In this document: positions 25,298 through 34,149 of the stretch, piece by piece
Layout of the letters: the number at the start of each line of letters is the position of its first letter
Position numbering within the stretch: position 1 is the stretch's first letter
Source: an uncultured Acetatifactor sp.
GTDB lineage: Bacteria > Bacillota > Clostridia > Lachnospirales > Lachnospiraceae
Reading direction: 5' to 3'
Assembly: GCA_934436245.1 (NCBI GenBank)
Contig: CAKSAM010000006.1
Span: 55,284 to 119,283, forward strand
Length of the DNA stretch: 64,000 nt
Program-made: the position numbers and the translations under genes
Notes under the pieces: generated by a model
Seen by the model: the letters and a program-made list of their open reading frames with translations, nothing else
Databases searched by the model: none
Told to the model about the DNA's origin: nothing

Positions 25298-27378
25298 AAA
25301 TAGTGATCGAACTGCTGAGTGATACCTGTATCGCCTCCGGGGATGGCTATAATAGCGTAGTGGATACGGATGTGGTATATGATGAACATGGATTACCGTA
25401 TCTGCCTGCAAAGAGAGTAAAGGGCTGTATCCGGGAAGCTGCATTGGAGCTTTGCGATATGGATGTGATATCAAAAGAGCAGTATACAAGCCTGTTTGGC
25501 AGAGAAGGACATCAAAATTCAGCGTTCTGGCTGTCCAATGCCTATCTTGAAAATTATGACCTGATGTGTAGAGAACTGCAGGCGTTTTCCGGGGAACTTA
25601 CCGGCAGACAAAATGTGCTGGAGCAGTTTACCTATCTGCGGACACAGACTGCCGTTGATCTAAAAAGCGGTGCCGCACAGGAAAATTCCCTGAGAACCCT
25701 GCGGGTGGTCAAAAAGAACCTGAAGTTCGTGGCAGAATGCGGAATGTATCATGAACATGACAAAGACACGCTCATAAAGGCTGCCTCCATTGTCAAGCAC
25801 ATGGGAATGTCACGTACCAGAGGCCTGGGGCTGGTAAGGGTAAGGGTTCTGGAGGATGCGGAAGAGAACAGAAAGAATGATCCTATTGCAATACCGCAGT
25901 CAGGAGACAGATATAAAATTGAGTACAGTATTTATCTGAAGTCGGCGATGATCTGCAAGTCTGCACAGGGCAATCAGGCAGTAACGCAGGACTATATCGC
26001 AGGAAGCAAGGTTCTGGGATTGCTGGCCGGGGCATTGGGTACAGAGGAATACCGTGAGCTCATTGCGGATGATGTTAAAGTAGCAAATGCCTATATCAGC
26101 ACTGTAAATGGAAGATGTCTTCCGGGAAGTGCTTCCTTGCAAAAGGAAAAGGATACATTTTACGGTGCAGATGGTTCCGTGGAGCTGACAGATATGCTTT
26201 ATGTGGAGAAGCTGTCGGGAAAACAGATGTCCCCTGCAGGGATAGATTATATCGATAAAGAGGGCTATGTGACCAGCGTGGATACGCAGATTACCTATCA
26301 TCATCAGAGACCGGAGGATAAATCCATCGGAAGAGCCACAGGTAACGATGATTCCAGCTTTTATCAGCTGGCGAGTATCGCTCCCGGACAAATATTCAAA
26401 GGATATATTCTGGCAGGAAAGGCAGGTGCGGAGAAAATCGTAGCTGCACTACAGTCGCTGAAAAATGTGCGGATGGGTTATGGAAAATCAAGTGAATTCG
26501 GTGCCGCAGACATTAGTATTGATGGTGTGGAGCCGGTCTGCAAGACCGGAAAAGTAAGGAATGACGCCGTTGTGGAGCTGGCTTCGGATGTCATTTTGTA
26601 TAATGATGCCGGAATGCCTGTGGCAGATATTCCCGTTCTGACAGAGTATCTTTCCAGGGCGCTGGGAACACCAGATATAGAGATAACGAAGCCGTTTCTG
26701 TGCTTCCATACGCTGGGCGGATTTAATGTAACCTGGGGATGTCGTAAACCTGTGTTTCAGACGCTCGGCATGGGAAGTGTATTTATGGTGCATTCCGACA
26801 GCGGTTTTACAGTGGATGCCACAGAAAGCATCTTCCTGGGGGAGCGGACCGGGGAAGGTTATGGAGAGCTTGTATTTAGTGAACGGAAAACAGATTCCCG
26901 GGTAAAGGTCTGGAAACAAAAGGAGCTTTTCAAAGAGACGACAATGCCTGTCGGTGAAAGCTCCGGAATTATTGATATGCTGATTTTTGCAGAAATCAAG
27001 AGGCAGGTTACAGAGGCAATATGCTCATTGGTTTCGAAACAGCACCTTGGAAACAACAAAAAAACGCTAAACGCTGCAATTGCAAAGTACCGTGCAATCT
27101 TTAAAAGCACAGATTCCTTTGCTGCCATGAGGGAGCAGATCGGGGGAATAGAGGATAAAGAGAAACAGAAGCTGTGCAATGCACTCAATGAGCTTGTGGC
27201 ACCGTGGGAGAAAGAGGACCTCGGACAGGAGAAATATAAGGAAGTATGCCGAAAGTATCATAGAGAGGATGCAATGCAATGGAGTGAAGCGGATCGTTAT
27301 TCCTATGTGTACAGAGTGTATCTTTCAGAACTGAAGCATTATGTGAAGAGTCTGGACGGAGGTGACGAAGATGAGTAA
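25294..27378 (+). CDS. Fused RAMP protein, probable Cas7-Cas5(Csx10)-Cas11
   Basis: A protein of 694 residues. Residues 1-190 form a Cas7-like RAMP: IELLSDTCIASGDG, PYLPAKRVKGCIREA and a glycine-rich loop GMSRTRGLGLVRV near 170-186. Residues about 210-550 look like Csx10/Cas5: YHHQRPEDKSIGRA, IAPGQIFKGYI, MGYGKSSEFGAADI near 394, then GSVFMV and GERTGEGYGELV. The last 136 residues (about 559-694) are predicted helical, without RAMP motifs, and have the size of a Cas11 small subunit. The three-part order matches the Cas7-5-11 protein of the III-Dv variant. The RAMP parts are well supported; the Cas11 part is inference. Confidence 0.8.
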   Translation: MKIVIELLSDTCIASGDGYNSVVDTDVVYDEHGLPYLPAKRVKGCIREAALELCDMDVISKEQYTSLFGREGHQNSAFWLSNAYLENYDLMCRELQAFSGELTGRQNVLEQFTYLRTQTAVDLKSGAAQENSLRTLRVVKKNLKFVAECGMYHEHDKDTLIKAASIVKHMGMSRTRGLGLVRVRVLEDAEENRKNDPIAIPQSGDRYKIEYSIYLKSAMICKSAQGNQAVTQDYIAGSKVLGLLAGALGTEEYRELIADDVKVANAYISTVNGRCLPGSASLQKEKDTFYGADGSVELTDMLYVEKLSGKQMSPAGIDYIDKEGYVTSVDTQITYHHQRPEDKSIGRATGNDDSSFYQLASIAPGQIFKGYILAGKAGAEKIVAALQSLKNVRMGYGKSSEFGAADISIDGVEPVCKTGKVRNDAVVELASDVILYNDAGMPVADIPVLTEYLSRALGTPDIEITKPFLCFHTLGGFNVTWGCRKPVFQTLGMGSVFMVHSDSGFTVDATESIFLGERTGEGYGELVFSERKTDSRVKVWKQKELFKETTMPVGESSGIIDMLIFAEIKRQVTEAICSLVSKQHLGNNKKTLNAAIAKYRAIFKSTDSFAAMREQIGGIEDKEKQKLCNALNELVAPWEKEDLGQEKYKEVCRKYHREDAMQWSEADRYSYVYRVYLSELKHYVKSLDGGDEDE

Positions 27379-28672
27379 CAGCAGGGTGCTGGAACGCAAA
27401 GTGTTTCAGATAAAATTTGAGACCGTATCTCCGCTGAGCGTATCATCAGGGGAAGATGAATGGACCGACTCGGATGTTTTAAGAAATTGGGATGGAGAAC
27501 CTTTTGTATCGGGAAGCTCCCTGGCAGGAGCCATGAGGGCTTATCTGGAAAAGGAGAAAAATGAGAGTTGTCTGATGGGATATTCAGGAATTGATGATGT
27601 GGGAAAAATGAGTTCTCTTTTTATCTCAGACATTGTTTTCCAGGATGGATATCAGACCGGAGTGAGAGACGGTGTAGCCCTTGGAATAAATAAAACCGCA
27701 AAAACAGGAAGCAAGTATGATGTGGAAATATTAGAGCACGGGGCAGGTGGCACCTTCTATATGGAGCTGGTGGTAAGAGAGGCTGACAATGAAAGGGAAA
27801 TGGACAAGGAGCTTGTCAGACTGTTTACGGGAATCCGGCTTGGCGAGATCAGACTGGGACAGAAAAAGACAAGAGGGTTTGGCGAATTCCGACTGACATC
27901 CATCAAGTGCAGTACCTTTGACCGCAATAACTATCTGGAATATGCCAAAGCCTATGATGCGGACTACTGGGAGAAACAGGCTGACGAAAAAGAGGCATGG
28001 GAGAAGCGAGAAAGCTGTGAGCATAAAAAGATACTGATAGAGGTTCCGTTAAAGCTCACAGGCGGCATCAGTATCAGACAGTATGCTGCGATCAAAGGAC
28101 AGCCGGACTTTACACATATCACAGATAATGGAGTGCCGGTGATTCCGGGAAGCAGTATGAACGGAGCTGTCAGACACCGGATCTGTGAGATACTGAATGA
28201 ACTTGGTGAAAACAATGTGATAAAGCATGAGAATGTGAAAGGGATTGTTGACACTATGTTTGGATATGTGGATGAAAGTGGGGCAAAGATATCCGCTATT
28301 GTCGTGAGTGAATCGAAGATAAAGGGAGCGACGCCTCTTACCATGACAAGGACCGGAGTCAGCCGGTTTGAATCCGCAGTAAAGAAAGGGGCTTTGTATA
28401 AGGAAAGAACCTATGTGGGCGGAACGGTTACCTTAAAAATATCAGTAAATAAAAACACATCCGGCGATGAAAAATGGATGATCGGATTGCTTCTTCTGGC
28501 AATCAAGGATCTGCAGAACGGGTATCTGTCAGTCGGCGGTGAAACAGCAATCGGTAGAGGCCTGTTTTCGGAGAACGGCCCTATACTTATTGATGGAGAA
28601 AGTGGAAAAGAAGATACATATATCAACGATTTGGTGAACAATCTGCAGAACAGTCTGGGAGGTGGCTTATGA
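27371..28672 (+). CDS. Tandem Cas7 protein (Cas7-2x)
   Basis: The protein contains two consecutive Cas7/Csm3-like domains. Domain 1 (about 1-205) has FETVSPLSVSSGED, a D-rich stretch EWTDSDVLR, PFVSGSSLAGAMRAYL and the G-rich loop GQKKTRGFGEF. Domain 2 (about 215-433) has PLKLTGGISIRQ, PVIPGSSMNGAVRHRI and GGETAIGRGLF. Each would form one backbone position along the crRNA; acidic residues before each PGSS/SGSS loop are candidates for target RNA cleavage. The ATG at 27371 follows GGAGGTGA by five bases; the upstream GTG at 27362 lies inside that ribosome binding site. Length 433 residues. Confidence 0.85.
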   Translation: MSNSRVLERKVFQIKFETVSPLSVSSGEDEWTDSDVLRNWDGEPFVSGSSLAGAMRAYLEKEKNESCLMGYSGIDDVGKMSSLFISDIVFQDGYQTGVRDGVALGINKTAKTGSKYDVEILEHGAGGTFYMELVVREADNEREMDKELVRLFTGIRLGEIRLGQKKTRGFGEFRLTSIKCSTFDRNNYLEYAKAYDADYWEKQADEKEAWEKRESCEHKKILIEVPLKLTGGISIRQYAAIKGQPDFTHITDNGVPVIPGSSMNGAVRHRICEILNELGENNVIKHENVKGIVDTMFGYVDESGAKISAIVVSESKIKGATPLTMTRTGVSRFESAVKKGALYKERTYVGGTVTLKISVNKNTSGDEKWMIGLLLLAIKDLQNGYLSVGGETAIGRGLFSENGPILIDGESGKEDTYINDLVNNLQNSLGGGL

Positions 28673-29025
28673 ATTTAGGATCAGCACCCAAAAGCGGTAC
28701 AATGTATGCCTTATATAAAGACAGAGTGGAATACAGAAAATATCAGCTGGAGGATCTACGGACGGAAGCACAATTAGAGGAAAATTTACTTGAATTACAT
28801 CTTTTTGACGATGTCAGCGAATATCGCATGGTGAAAGCAGACCGGGGAGAAATAGAAAATTGTGTAAATGATGCCAATACCCACTTCGATGACAAATACG
28901 TTGAAAGGATATATGTTCATCCGGGTTACCATATGCCGGAGCAGGTAGAAGTCATAAACTATATCACCTATGATGAAAATGATCTGGCAAGGATCAATAA
29001 TTACCGTTTGAGAGAGGCAGATTAA
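28669..29025 (+). CDS. Csx19-like subunit
   Basis: A protein of 118 residues. The pattern GTMYALYKDRVEYRKYQL, then LLELHLFDDVSEYRMVKAD, then FDDKYVERIYV resembles what I recall of Csx19 (TIGR03984), a small subunit specific to type III-D loci. Synteny supports it: it lies between the tandem Cas7 and the large Cas7-like RAMP. RBS GGGAGG is six bases upstream and the start overlaps the previous stop (ATGA). In III-D complexes Csx19 binds the Cas10/Cas7 region; its precise role here is unknown. Confidence 0.65.
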   Translation: MNLGSAPKSGTMYALYKDRVEYRKYQLEDLRTEAQLEENLLELHLFDDVSEYRMVKADRGEIENCVNDANTHFDDKYVERIYVHPGYHMPEQVEVINYITYDENDLARINNYRLREAD

Positions 29026-29026
29026 T

Positions 29027-31048
29027 ATGGGGGACATGAGAGGATTTGTAAATCCATATAATTTTATAGATTTTCCGAAACATAAGGCAAGAGCATACGA
29101 TGAGACAGACCGGCATACAGGAGTGATAGAGTATACCATCACCACCAAAACGCCGTTATTTATTCCGAATTCCGGTTCCGCAACAGCTTTTAAGGTATCG
29201 GATGAAATGCCGGAACATAAATCATATGACTTTTTCTCGTATACAGAACTTGATATGGGAAAAAGATATGACGGCAGCTATCATATACCTGTGATTCCTG
29301 GAAGTGAGATCCGTGGTGTGATCAGAACGATCTATGAGACCCTTACGGATTCCTGCATGGGAGTGTTGAATGGAGAAAGCTATCCGGTGAAAAGAAGTGC
29401 AGCCAGATTTATACCGGCGCTGATCCATAAAAGGAAGGATGGAAAAATGGAGCTTCTGGAGGCTGCATCACTCCGGATCGGACGGGAGGTGCCGGGGGGT
29501 AAACCGACGCAAGGGTTTGAACAGTATCATAATGGAACGATGTTATATTACAAAAGCTGCGGCAATAATGGGATCATTGATCTGGACACTGTGAAACGAT
29601 CAGAAGAGGAAGACGGGGAAGACTGGTCGGTGGGTTATCTGATCAAGTGGGGAATGGGAGTAAGAAAGGCAAGATATCATGTCTTTACTCTCAAAAAAGG
29701 GTCCGGAAGCCAGTGGCACGGAAAGACCCTTACCCGGGACGATATTGAACGAAAGCTAAAGCCGGTGCTGGAATCCTATCTTTCACAACCGTCGGTCACA
29801 GCTGACAATAAAAAGGCATACGAGGCGTATGAAGAAGATTTAAATGTATTTTTGATGGGAGAAGAGGAGGCGTATTTTCCTGTAACATGTACCGGTATCT
29901 CCGGAAATGAAATATTTTATCTGGCACCGGCAATTTTTTCAAAAGAGGTTTCGAATCATAATATCGGAAAACTGGCAGGTGAGTTTGCACCGTGTGTACA
30001 GAACGAATGCCCTGCCTGTGAATTGTTTGGACACCTGGGCAGGGATAATGAAAATGCAAAGGGTTCCAGACTCAGATTTTCAGATATGTATGTGAGGGAT
30101 GAGAGAGAACCGGAGGCGTATTATGTTGCAGATACGGTTACGATTCCCACACTTGCAGAACCTAAACTGGGAAATACGGAGTTTTATCTGAAGAAACCTG
30201 AAGGTGTGAACTTCTGGACTTATGATTATTACACTTGCGATAACTTTAACACTCGAAAAGCGGAAATCTGTGTGAAAGAAGGACAATTAAGGGGACGTAA
30301 ATATTACTGGCATCATGGGAACAAAAATGTCTATCAGGCGATCATAAATCGTAAAGACATTGTTCCGGAAAAGTTAAACAGAACAATCCGGCCGGTGAAG
30401 GAAGAGGTAGCGTTTACAGGGAAGCTGTATTTTGATGGTATATCGGAGAAACAGGTAAAACAGCTGCTCTGGATATTAAACAGTGGATCCCTTGATATCG
30501 GTTATAAACTGGGCGGCGCAAAACCCTATGGCTTTGGCAGTGTAGTCTGTTCTGTGGATGGTGTATTTGAAAGGACGATAGAATGGGATGGACGATCCAT
30601 TTCTTATCATAACCGCAAGATCAGTGCCTTGAAGGATACGGATGATACCTATGATACGGTTGGCTTTAGTCGTTCTGTGAAAGCTGATTTTATGAAAATA
30701 TCAGGCCTGCACAGTGTACCTGAGACTGTTGAAATCACCTATCCTAAAACGGAAGATCAGAAAGGCAGGCCCTTAAGCAAGGGATACCAGTGGTTCATGA
30801 GTAATCATACAACGAGATACGGAAAGGGTATGCCAAGGAGCAGGGAGGATATTGTGATCAAAGCAGCACTTCCTGCAATAGGGGAAGAAGATTTCTCCCT
30901 GAAATATAGTGAAACTGTTAATAAGCCCGGCAGCAATAATAAGTACGGAAACCATAATAAACCCGGCGTTTATCATAAGTCCGGCAATCATAACAAGTAC
31001 AATAATAAGGACAGAAATGCAGCTGATAATCAACATAAACCTGGATGA
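29027..31048 (+). CDS. Large Cas7-like RAMP protein (TIGR03986 type)
   Basis: A protein of 673 residues. It begins GFVNPYNFIDFPKHK and continues TITTKTPLFIPNSGS, IPVIPGSEIRGVIRTIYE, ECPACELFGHLG and LGGAKPYGFGSVVC, all features of the long RAMP family TIGR03986. The distance between the RAMP loops is large, so it may serve as a Cas7 with a big insertion. An asparagine, lysine and glycine-rich tail (about 630-673, units such as NKYGNHNKPG) is low-complexity and made of short imperfect DNA repeats. The final 32 bases overlap cas6. Confidence 0.82.
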   Translation: MGDMRGFVNPYNFIDFPKHKARAYDETDRHTGVIEYTITTKTPLFIPNSGSATAFKVSDEMPEHKSYDFFSYTELDMGKRYDGSYHIPVIPGSEIRGVIRTIYETLTDSCMGVLNGESYPVKRSAARFIPALIHKRKDGKMELLEAASLRIGREVPGGKPTQGFEQYHNGTMLYYKSCGNNGIIDLDTVKRSEEEDGEDWSVGYLIKWGMGVRKARYHVFTLKKGSGSQWHGKTLTRDDIERKLKPVLESYLSQPSVTADNKKAYEAYEEDLNVFLMGEEEAYFPVTCTGISGNEIFYLAPAIFSKEVSNHNIGKLAGEFAPCVQNECPACELFGHLGRDNENAKGSRLRFSDMYVRDEREPEAYYVADTVTIPTLAEPKLGNTEFYLKKPEGVNFWTYDYYTCDNFNTRKAEICVKEGQLRGRKYYWHHGNKNVYQAIINRKDIVPEKLNRTIRPVKEEVAFTGKLYFDGISEKQVKQLLWILNSGSLDIGYKLGGAKPYGFGSVVCSVDGVFERTIEWDGRSISYHNRKISALKDTDDTYDTVGFSRSVKADFMKISGLHSVPETVEITYPKTEDQKGRPLSKGYQWFMSNHTTRYGKGMPRSREDIVIKAALPAIGEEDFSLKYSETVNKPGSNNKYGNHNKPGVYHKSGNHNKYNNKDRNAADNQHKPG

Positions 31049-31739
31049 ACCATTGATCCTGCCATTGAATTATAACCATATCGTACAGGCGATCATTTAC
31101 AGAACCCTGTCAGTGATTCCGGAATACGCTGATTTTATTCATGATGTGGGATATAGAACAGAAAGCAGAAGCTTTAAATTGTTTCATTTCAGCCAACTGA
31201 TGGGTGAATACCGGATAGAACGGCGCAATATCATTTTTGATCATTTTGTGTCTCTGGAGATACGAAGCCCACAGCCGTTCTTCATCAATATTTTAAGGGA
31301 AAGCTTTGCACAGAACGGCATTACTTTTGGTGGGAAAGTGTATTGTGATATTTCCCTTGAAATGTATGATTATACGGTGGAGGAAGAAGAATTACTGATC
31401 GAGATGAAATCTCCGCTGACAGTCTATTCTTCGGATCCTGTGTCCGGCAGAACCTATTATTATGAGCCGGTGGAGCCTGGTTTTGCAGAGATGATCGATG
31501 AGAATTTCAGGAGAAAATATGATGCCTGTTATGGAATCAGACCGGCTTCATCTGTAGAAGTAAAATTAAAGGAAGGCTGCAGGCCCCGTAAGATCGTCAC
31601 GAAGTACCAGGGAATCTATGTGAATGCGTGGCTGGGACAGTATTGTCTGAAGGGGAAACGCAAATATCTGGACTTCCTATATCAGACCGGACTGGGAGCT
31701 AAAAATGCGCAGGGCTTCGGAATGTTTGGAATCTTGTAA
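31017..31739 (+). CDS. cas6: Cas6 CRISPR RNA endoribonuclease
   Basis: Cas6 cuts pre-crRNA inside the repeat and leaves the 8-base 5' handle, here ATTGACAC. The protein has 240 residues, two ferredoxin-like halves and a C-terminal glycine-rich loop (GLGAKNAQGFGMFGIL) diagnostic for the family. His residues near the N-terminus (NYNHIVQAI) are possible active-site residues. ATG 31017 was chosen because AAGGA is six bases upstream and the protein then starts MQLIININLD; the frame is open further upstream, but only within the low-complexity tail of the previous gene. Last gene of the cas operon; no cas1 or cas2 follows. Confidence 0.9.
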   Translation: MQLIININLDEPLILPLNYNHIVQAIIYRTLSVIPEYADFIHDVGYRTESRSFKLFHFSQLMGEYRIERRNIIFDHFVSLEIRSPQPFFINILRESFAQNGITFGGKVYCDISLEMYDYTVEEEELLIEMKSPLTVYSSDPVSGRTYYYEPVEPGFAEMIDENFRRKYDACYGIRPASSVEVKLKEGCRPRKIVTKYQGIYVNAWLGQYCLKGKRKYLDFLYQTGLGAKNAQGFGMFGIL

Positions 31740-31745
31740 GATTCC
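31728..31745 (+). other. Inverted repeat across the cas6 stop codon
   Basis: GGAATCTT (31728-31735) and AAGATTCC (31738-31745) are perfectly complementary around a 2-base centre. The T-rich ATTTTATTG lies about 35 bases further on. It may contribute to termination between the convergent cas6 and aroC genes, but it is not a classical terminator. Confidence 0.35.
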
Positions 31746-31807
31746 GGGCATTCCCTGACCTTGCGCATTTGAAATCTTATTTTATTGTAACGATGCAGAC
31801 TTGCCTT

Positions 31808-32908
31808 TTATTTCTGATAGAAGGATATCAAAGAATCCATTCGGGCGGACATGTTCAGCATCATGGCGTCCAGTACGGTGATGGCAGTCATACATTCCAT
31901 GACCACAACAGCTCTGGGGACAATGATGGGATCGTGACGGCCGCGGATGGTAAGCTCTGTATTTTCTCCGGAACGGTTCACAGTCTGCTGGGGGCGGAAG
32001 ATGGAAGGGGTCGGTTTTACATAGGCGCGGACCAGAAGTGGACTTCCGTCACTCATGCCGCCTAAAGTACCACCGGAATGATTGCTTGTTTTTATTATTT
32101 TACCGTTCTCCATACGGAAAGGGTCATTGTTCTCACTGCCGGTATGACGGGCAGCCCGGGCACCATCGCCTAATTCCACGGCCTTTACGGCACCGATGGA
32201 CATGATGGCTTTTGCCAGGTTGGCATCCAGCTTCTCGAAGACAGGATCACCGATTCCGACAGGAAGACCTTCCACGAGACATTCCATACAGCCACCTACG
32301 GAATCACAGGCTTCTCTTGCCTGTTGCAGATATGCGCAGGCTTTTTCGTCTGCCCCGGCATCCGGCATGGCGGTAATCGTGGAGCGTGCGGTGCTCCGGT
32401 CGAACTTTGACAGATCGGCATCCACAGGGCCGATAGAACGGGTATAGGCAAATACGGTGATACCCATCTGCTCTAAGATTTTCGCAGCAATGGCACCTGC
32501 AGCCACGCGCCCGATGGTCTCACGTCCGGAGGAACGTCCGCCGCCGCGATAATCTCTGAAACCGTATTTTGCATCAAAACAGTAATCGGCGTGACCGGGG
32601 CGGTAGTTCTCCGCAATTTCCGTATAGTCGGCGGAAATCTGTGAAGTATTGCGGACCATCAGGGAAATGGGAGTTCCCGTTGTCTTTCCTTCAAACACAC
32701 CGGACAGGATTTCCACCTGATCGGCTTCTTTCCGCTGGGTGGTGATGGCACTGGTGCCGGGCTTGCGGCGGTCTAAATATTTCTGAATATCTTCTTCGGA
32801 GAGAGAAAGTCCGGCAGGACAGCCGTCTACCACGACGCCCAGCGCCTTCCCGTGGGACTCTCCCCAGGTAGTGATCTTAAATATGTTTCCAAATGTTGAA
32901 CCGGCCAT
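31808..32908 (-). CDS. aroC: Chorismate synthase
   Basis: This enzyme forms chorismate from EPSP, the last step of the shikimate pathway, using reduced FMN. The protein (366 residues) starts [20 protein letters not shown] and shows the conserved [29 protein letters not shown] segment in parts, [13 protein letters not shown] residues and a typical C-terminal GRHDP. The start at 32908 is preceded by AGGAGG at six bases (on the minus strand); an ATG further upstream would add 14 unrelated residues. It stands alone, convergent to cas6 and divergent from vanY. Confidence 0.95.
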   Translation of the reverse strand: MAGSTFGNIFKITTWGESHGKALGVVVDGCPAGLSLSEEDIQKYLDRRKPGTSAITTQRKEADQVEILSGVFEGKTTGTPISLMVRNTSQISADYTEIAENYRPGHADYCFDAKYGFRDYRGGGRSSGRETIGRVAAGAIAAKILEQMGITVFAYTRSIGPVDADLSKFDRSTARSTITAMPDAGADEKACAYLQQAREACDSVGGCMECLVEGLPVGIGDPVFEKLDANLAKAIMSIGAVKAVELGDGARAARHTGSENNDPFRMENGKIIKTSNHSGGTLGGMSDGSPLLVRAYVKPTPSIFRPQQTVNRSGENTELTIRGRHDPIIVPRAVVVMECMTAITVLDAMMLNMSARMDSLISFYQK

Positions 32909-33057
32909 GAGGGGCCTCCTTTTCCAATGATATACGAGAATTATACGCAATTACTGAAAAAATCGCAACTTTTTTATAGAAAAATGATGCATCGGGGTAT
33001 AAAGTATGCTATGATATGACATAAGTACTAACGGGAAGTAAAAAGGTCGACATACGT

Positions 33058-34149
33058 ATGGAGAAAACTACGGAAGAAAAAGCCAGAGCAAAACTTCTGA
33101 AACTTGGAAGGAAGAACAAATGGAGCAGAGCGGCAGCGGTACCGTTGCTGTTTTTTGTGATGTCTTTTTTTCATATCCGGAATTATTGCCGCAATAACGG
33201 AAAACGTTTTGCCATGATGCTGGGAACCTTTTTCCTGTTTACGGTATACAGCAGTTTTTCTTTTCCGGCATTTATTACGGAAGATTCCGGAACGGATTAT
33301 GAACTGAAAAATGCAGAGACACAGAATATTTCCCTGGCAGAGGAAAAGGAACCGGACATGGAGGGACTGGAACTCTTAGAGGATGAGGATGTTCTGGAAC
33401 AATCGGATTACAACAGCATTTTCCACGGATATGCGCTGGTGGATAAGTATGATGCCTCGGATATCCTGCAGGCCTCCGAGGCTATTGTGAGCGAAAATGC
33501 CCCGACAGGAGAAGGCAGTGATGGCACGGAGAGTAATGACTCTGCCCAACAGCAGGAATTCCGTTCTGATGACTGGCGGCTGGTTCTGATCAACAAGCAG
33601 AATTCCATTCCGGACGATTATTCCTTCCAACTGGGAACCATAAAAGGGAAGATGCAGTGCGATAAAAGAATTCTGGAGGATCTGCTTGACATGCTGGAGA
33701 CAGCGGAGAAAGATGGTGTCAATCTGACGATCTGCTCGCCTTATCGTGATCTGGAATATCAGCAGATGCTGTTTAACCGTAAGATCAAGCGCTATATGAA
33801 CCGGGGCATGTCTTATATGGAAGCTTATCAGCTGTCCAGCCAGGCGGTGACGGTACCGGGAGCCAGTGAGCATCAGATCGGACTGGCACTGGATATTGTA
33901 TGCAATGACTATATGTCACTGGATGAAGGCTTTGGAGATACGAAAGCAGGAAAGTGGCTGGCAGCCAACAGCTGCCGCTTTGGATTTATTTTAAGATACC
34001 CGGAGGGCAAGGAAAACATTACGGGGATTGAATATGAACCCTGGCATTTCCGTTATGTGGGTAAAGCCGCAGCAACGGTAATTATGGAACAGGGAATCTC
34101 ATTAGAAGAATTCTGGGAGGAATATGTAGAAGATGTATCGATTGATTAA
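33058..34149 (+). CDS. D-alanyl-D-alanine carboxypeptidase, VanY/M15B type
   Basis: A protein of 363 residues. It has a basic cytoplasmic N-terminus, one membrane segment (about 57-75), an acidic linker, and an extracytoplasmic M15B peptidase domain from about 165. Zinc ligands and catalytic residues are visible: His272 and Asp279 in EHQIGLALDIV, Glu327 and His330 in EPWHFRYVG. Members trim the terminal D-Ala from peptidoglycan stem peptides; there is no vancomycin-resistance gene nearby, so this is a wall-maintenance role. It overlaps tgt by 17 bases. Confidence 0.9.
   Translation: MEKTTEEKARAKLLKLGRKNKWSRAAAVPLLFFVMSFFHIRNYCRNNGKRFAMMLGTFFLFTVYSSFSFPAFITEDSGTDYELKNAETQNISLAEEKEPDMEGLELLEDEDVLEQSDYNSIFHGYALVDKYDASDILQASEAIVSENAPTGEGSDGTESNDSAQQQEFRSDDWRLVLINKQNSIPDDYSFQLGTIKGKMQCDKRILEDLLDMLETAEKDGVNLTICSPYRDLEYQQMLFNRKIKRYMNRGMSYMEAYQLSSQAVTVPGASEHQIGLALDIVCNDYMSLDEGFGDTKAGKWLAANSCRFGFILRYPEGKENITGIEYEPWHFRYVGKAAATVIMEQGISLEEFWEEYVEDVSID

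Noticed and set aside
30909..31016. Upstream extension of cas6
   Set aside because: The frame is open, but the extra 36 residues overlap the low-complexity end of the previous gene. ATG 31017 has its own AAGGA.
21833..31739. Classification as ordinary type III-A (Csm) or III-B (Cmr)
   Set aside because: There are no separate csm2/cmr5-like or csm4/csm5-like genes. The fused RAMP, tandem Cas7 and Csx19-like genes fit III-D better.
33058..34149. Vancomycin resistance determinant
   Set aside because: VanY-type domain only; no vanA/vanH/vanX or vanRS nearby. It is a general wall carboxypeptidase.
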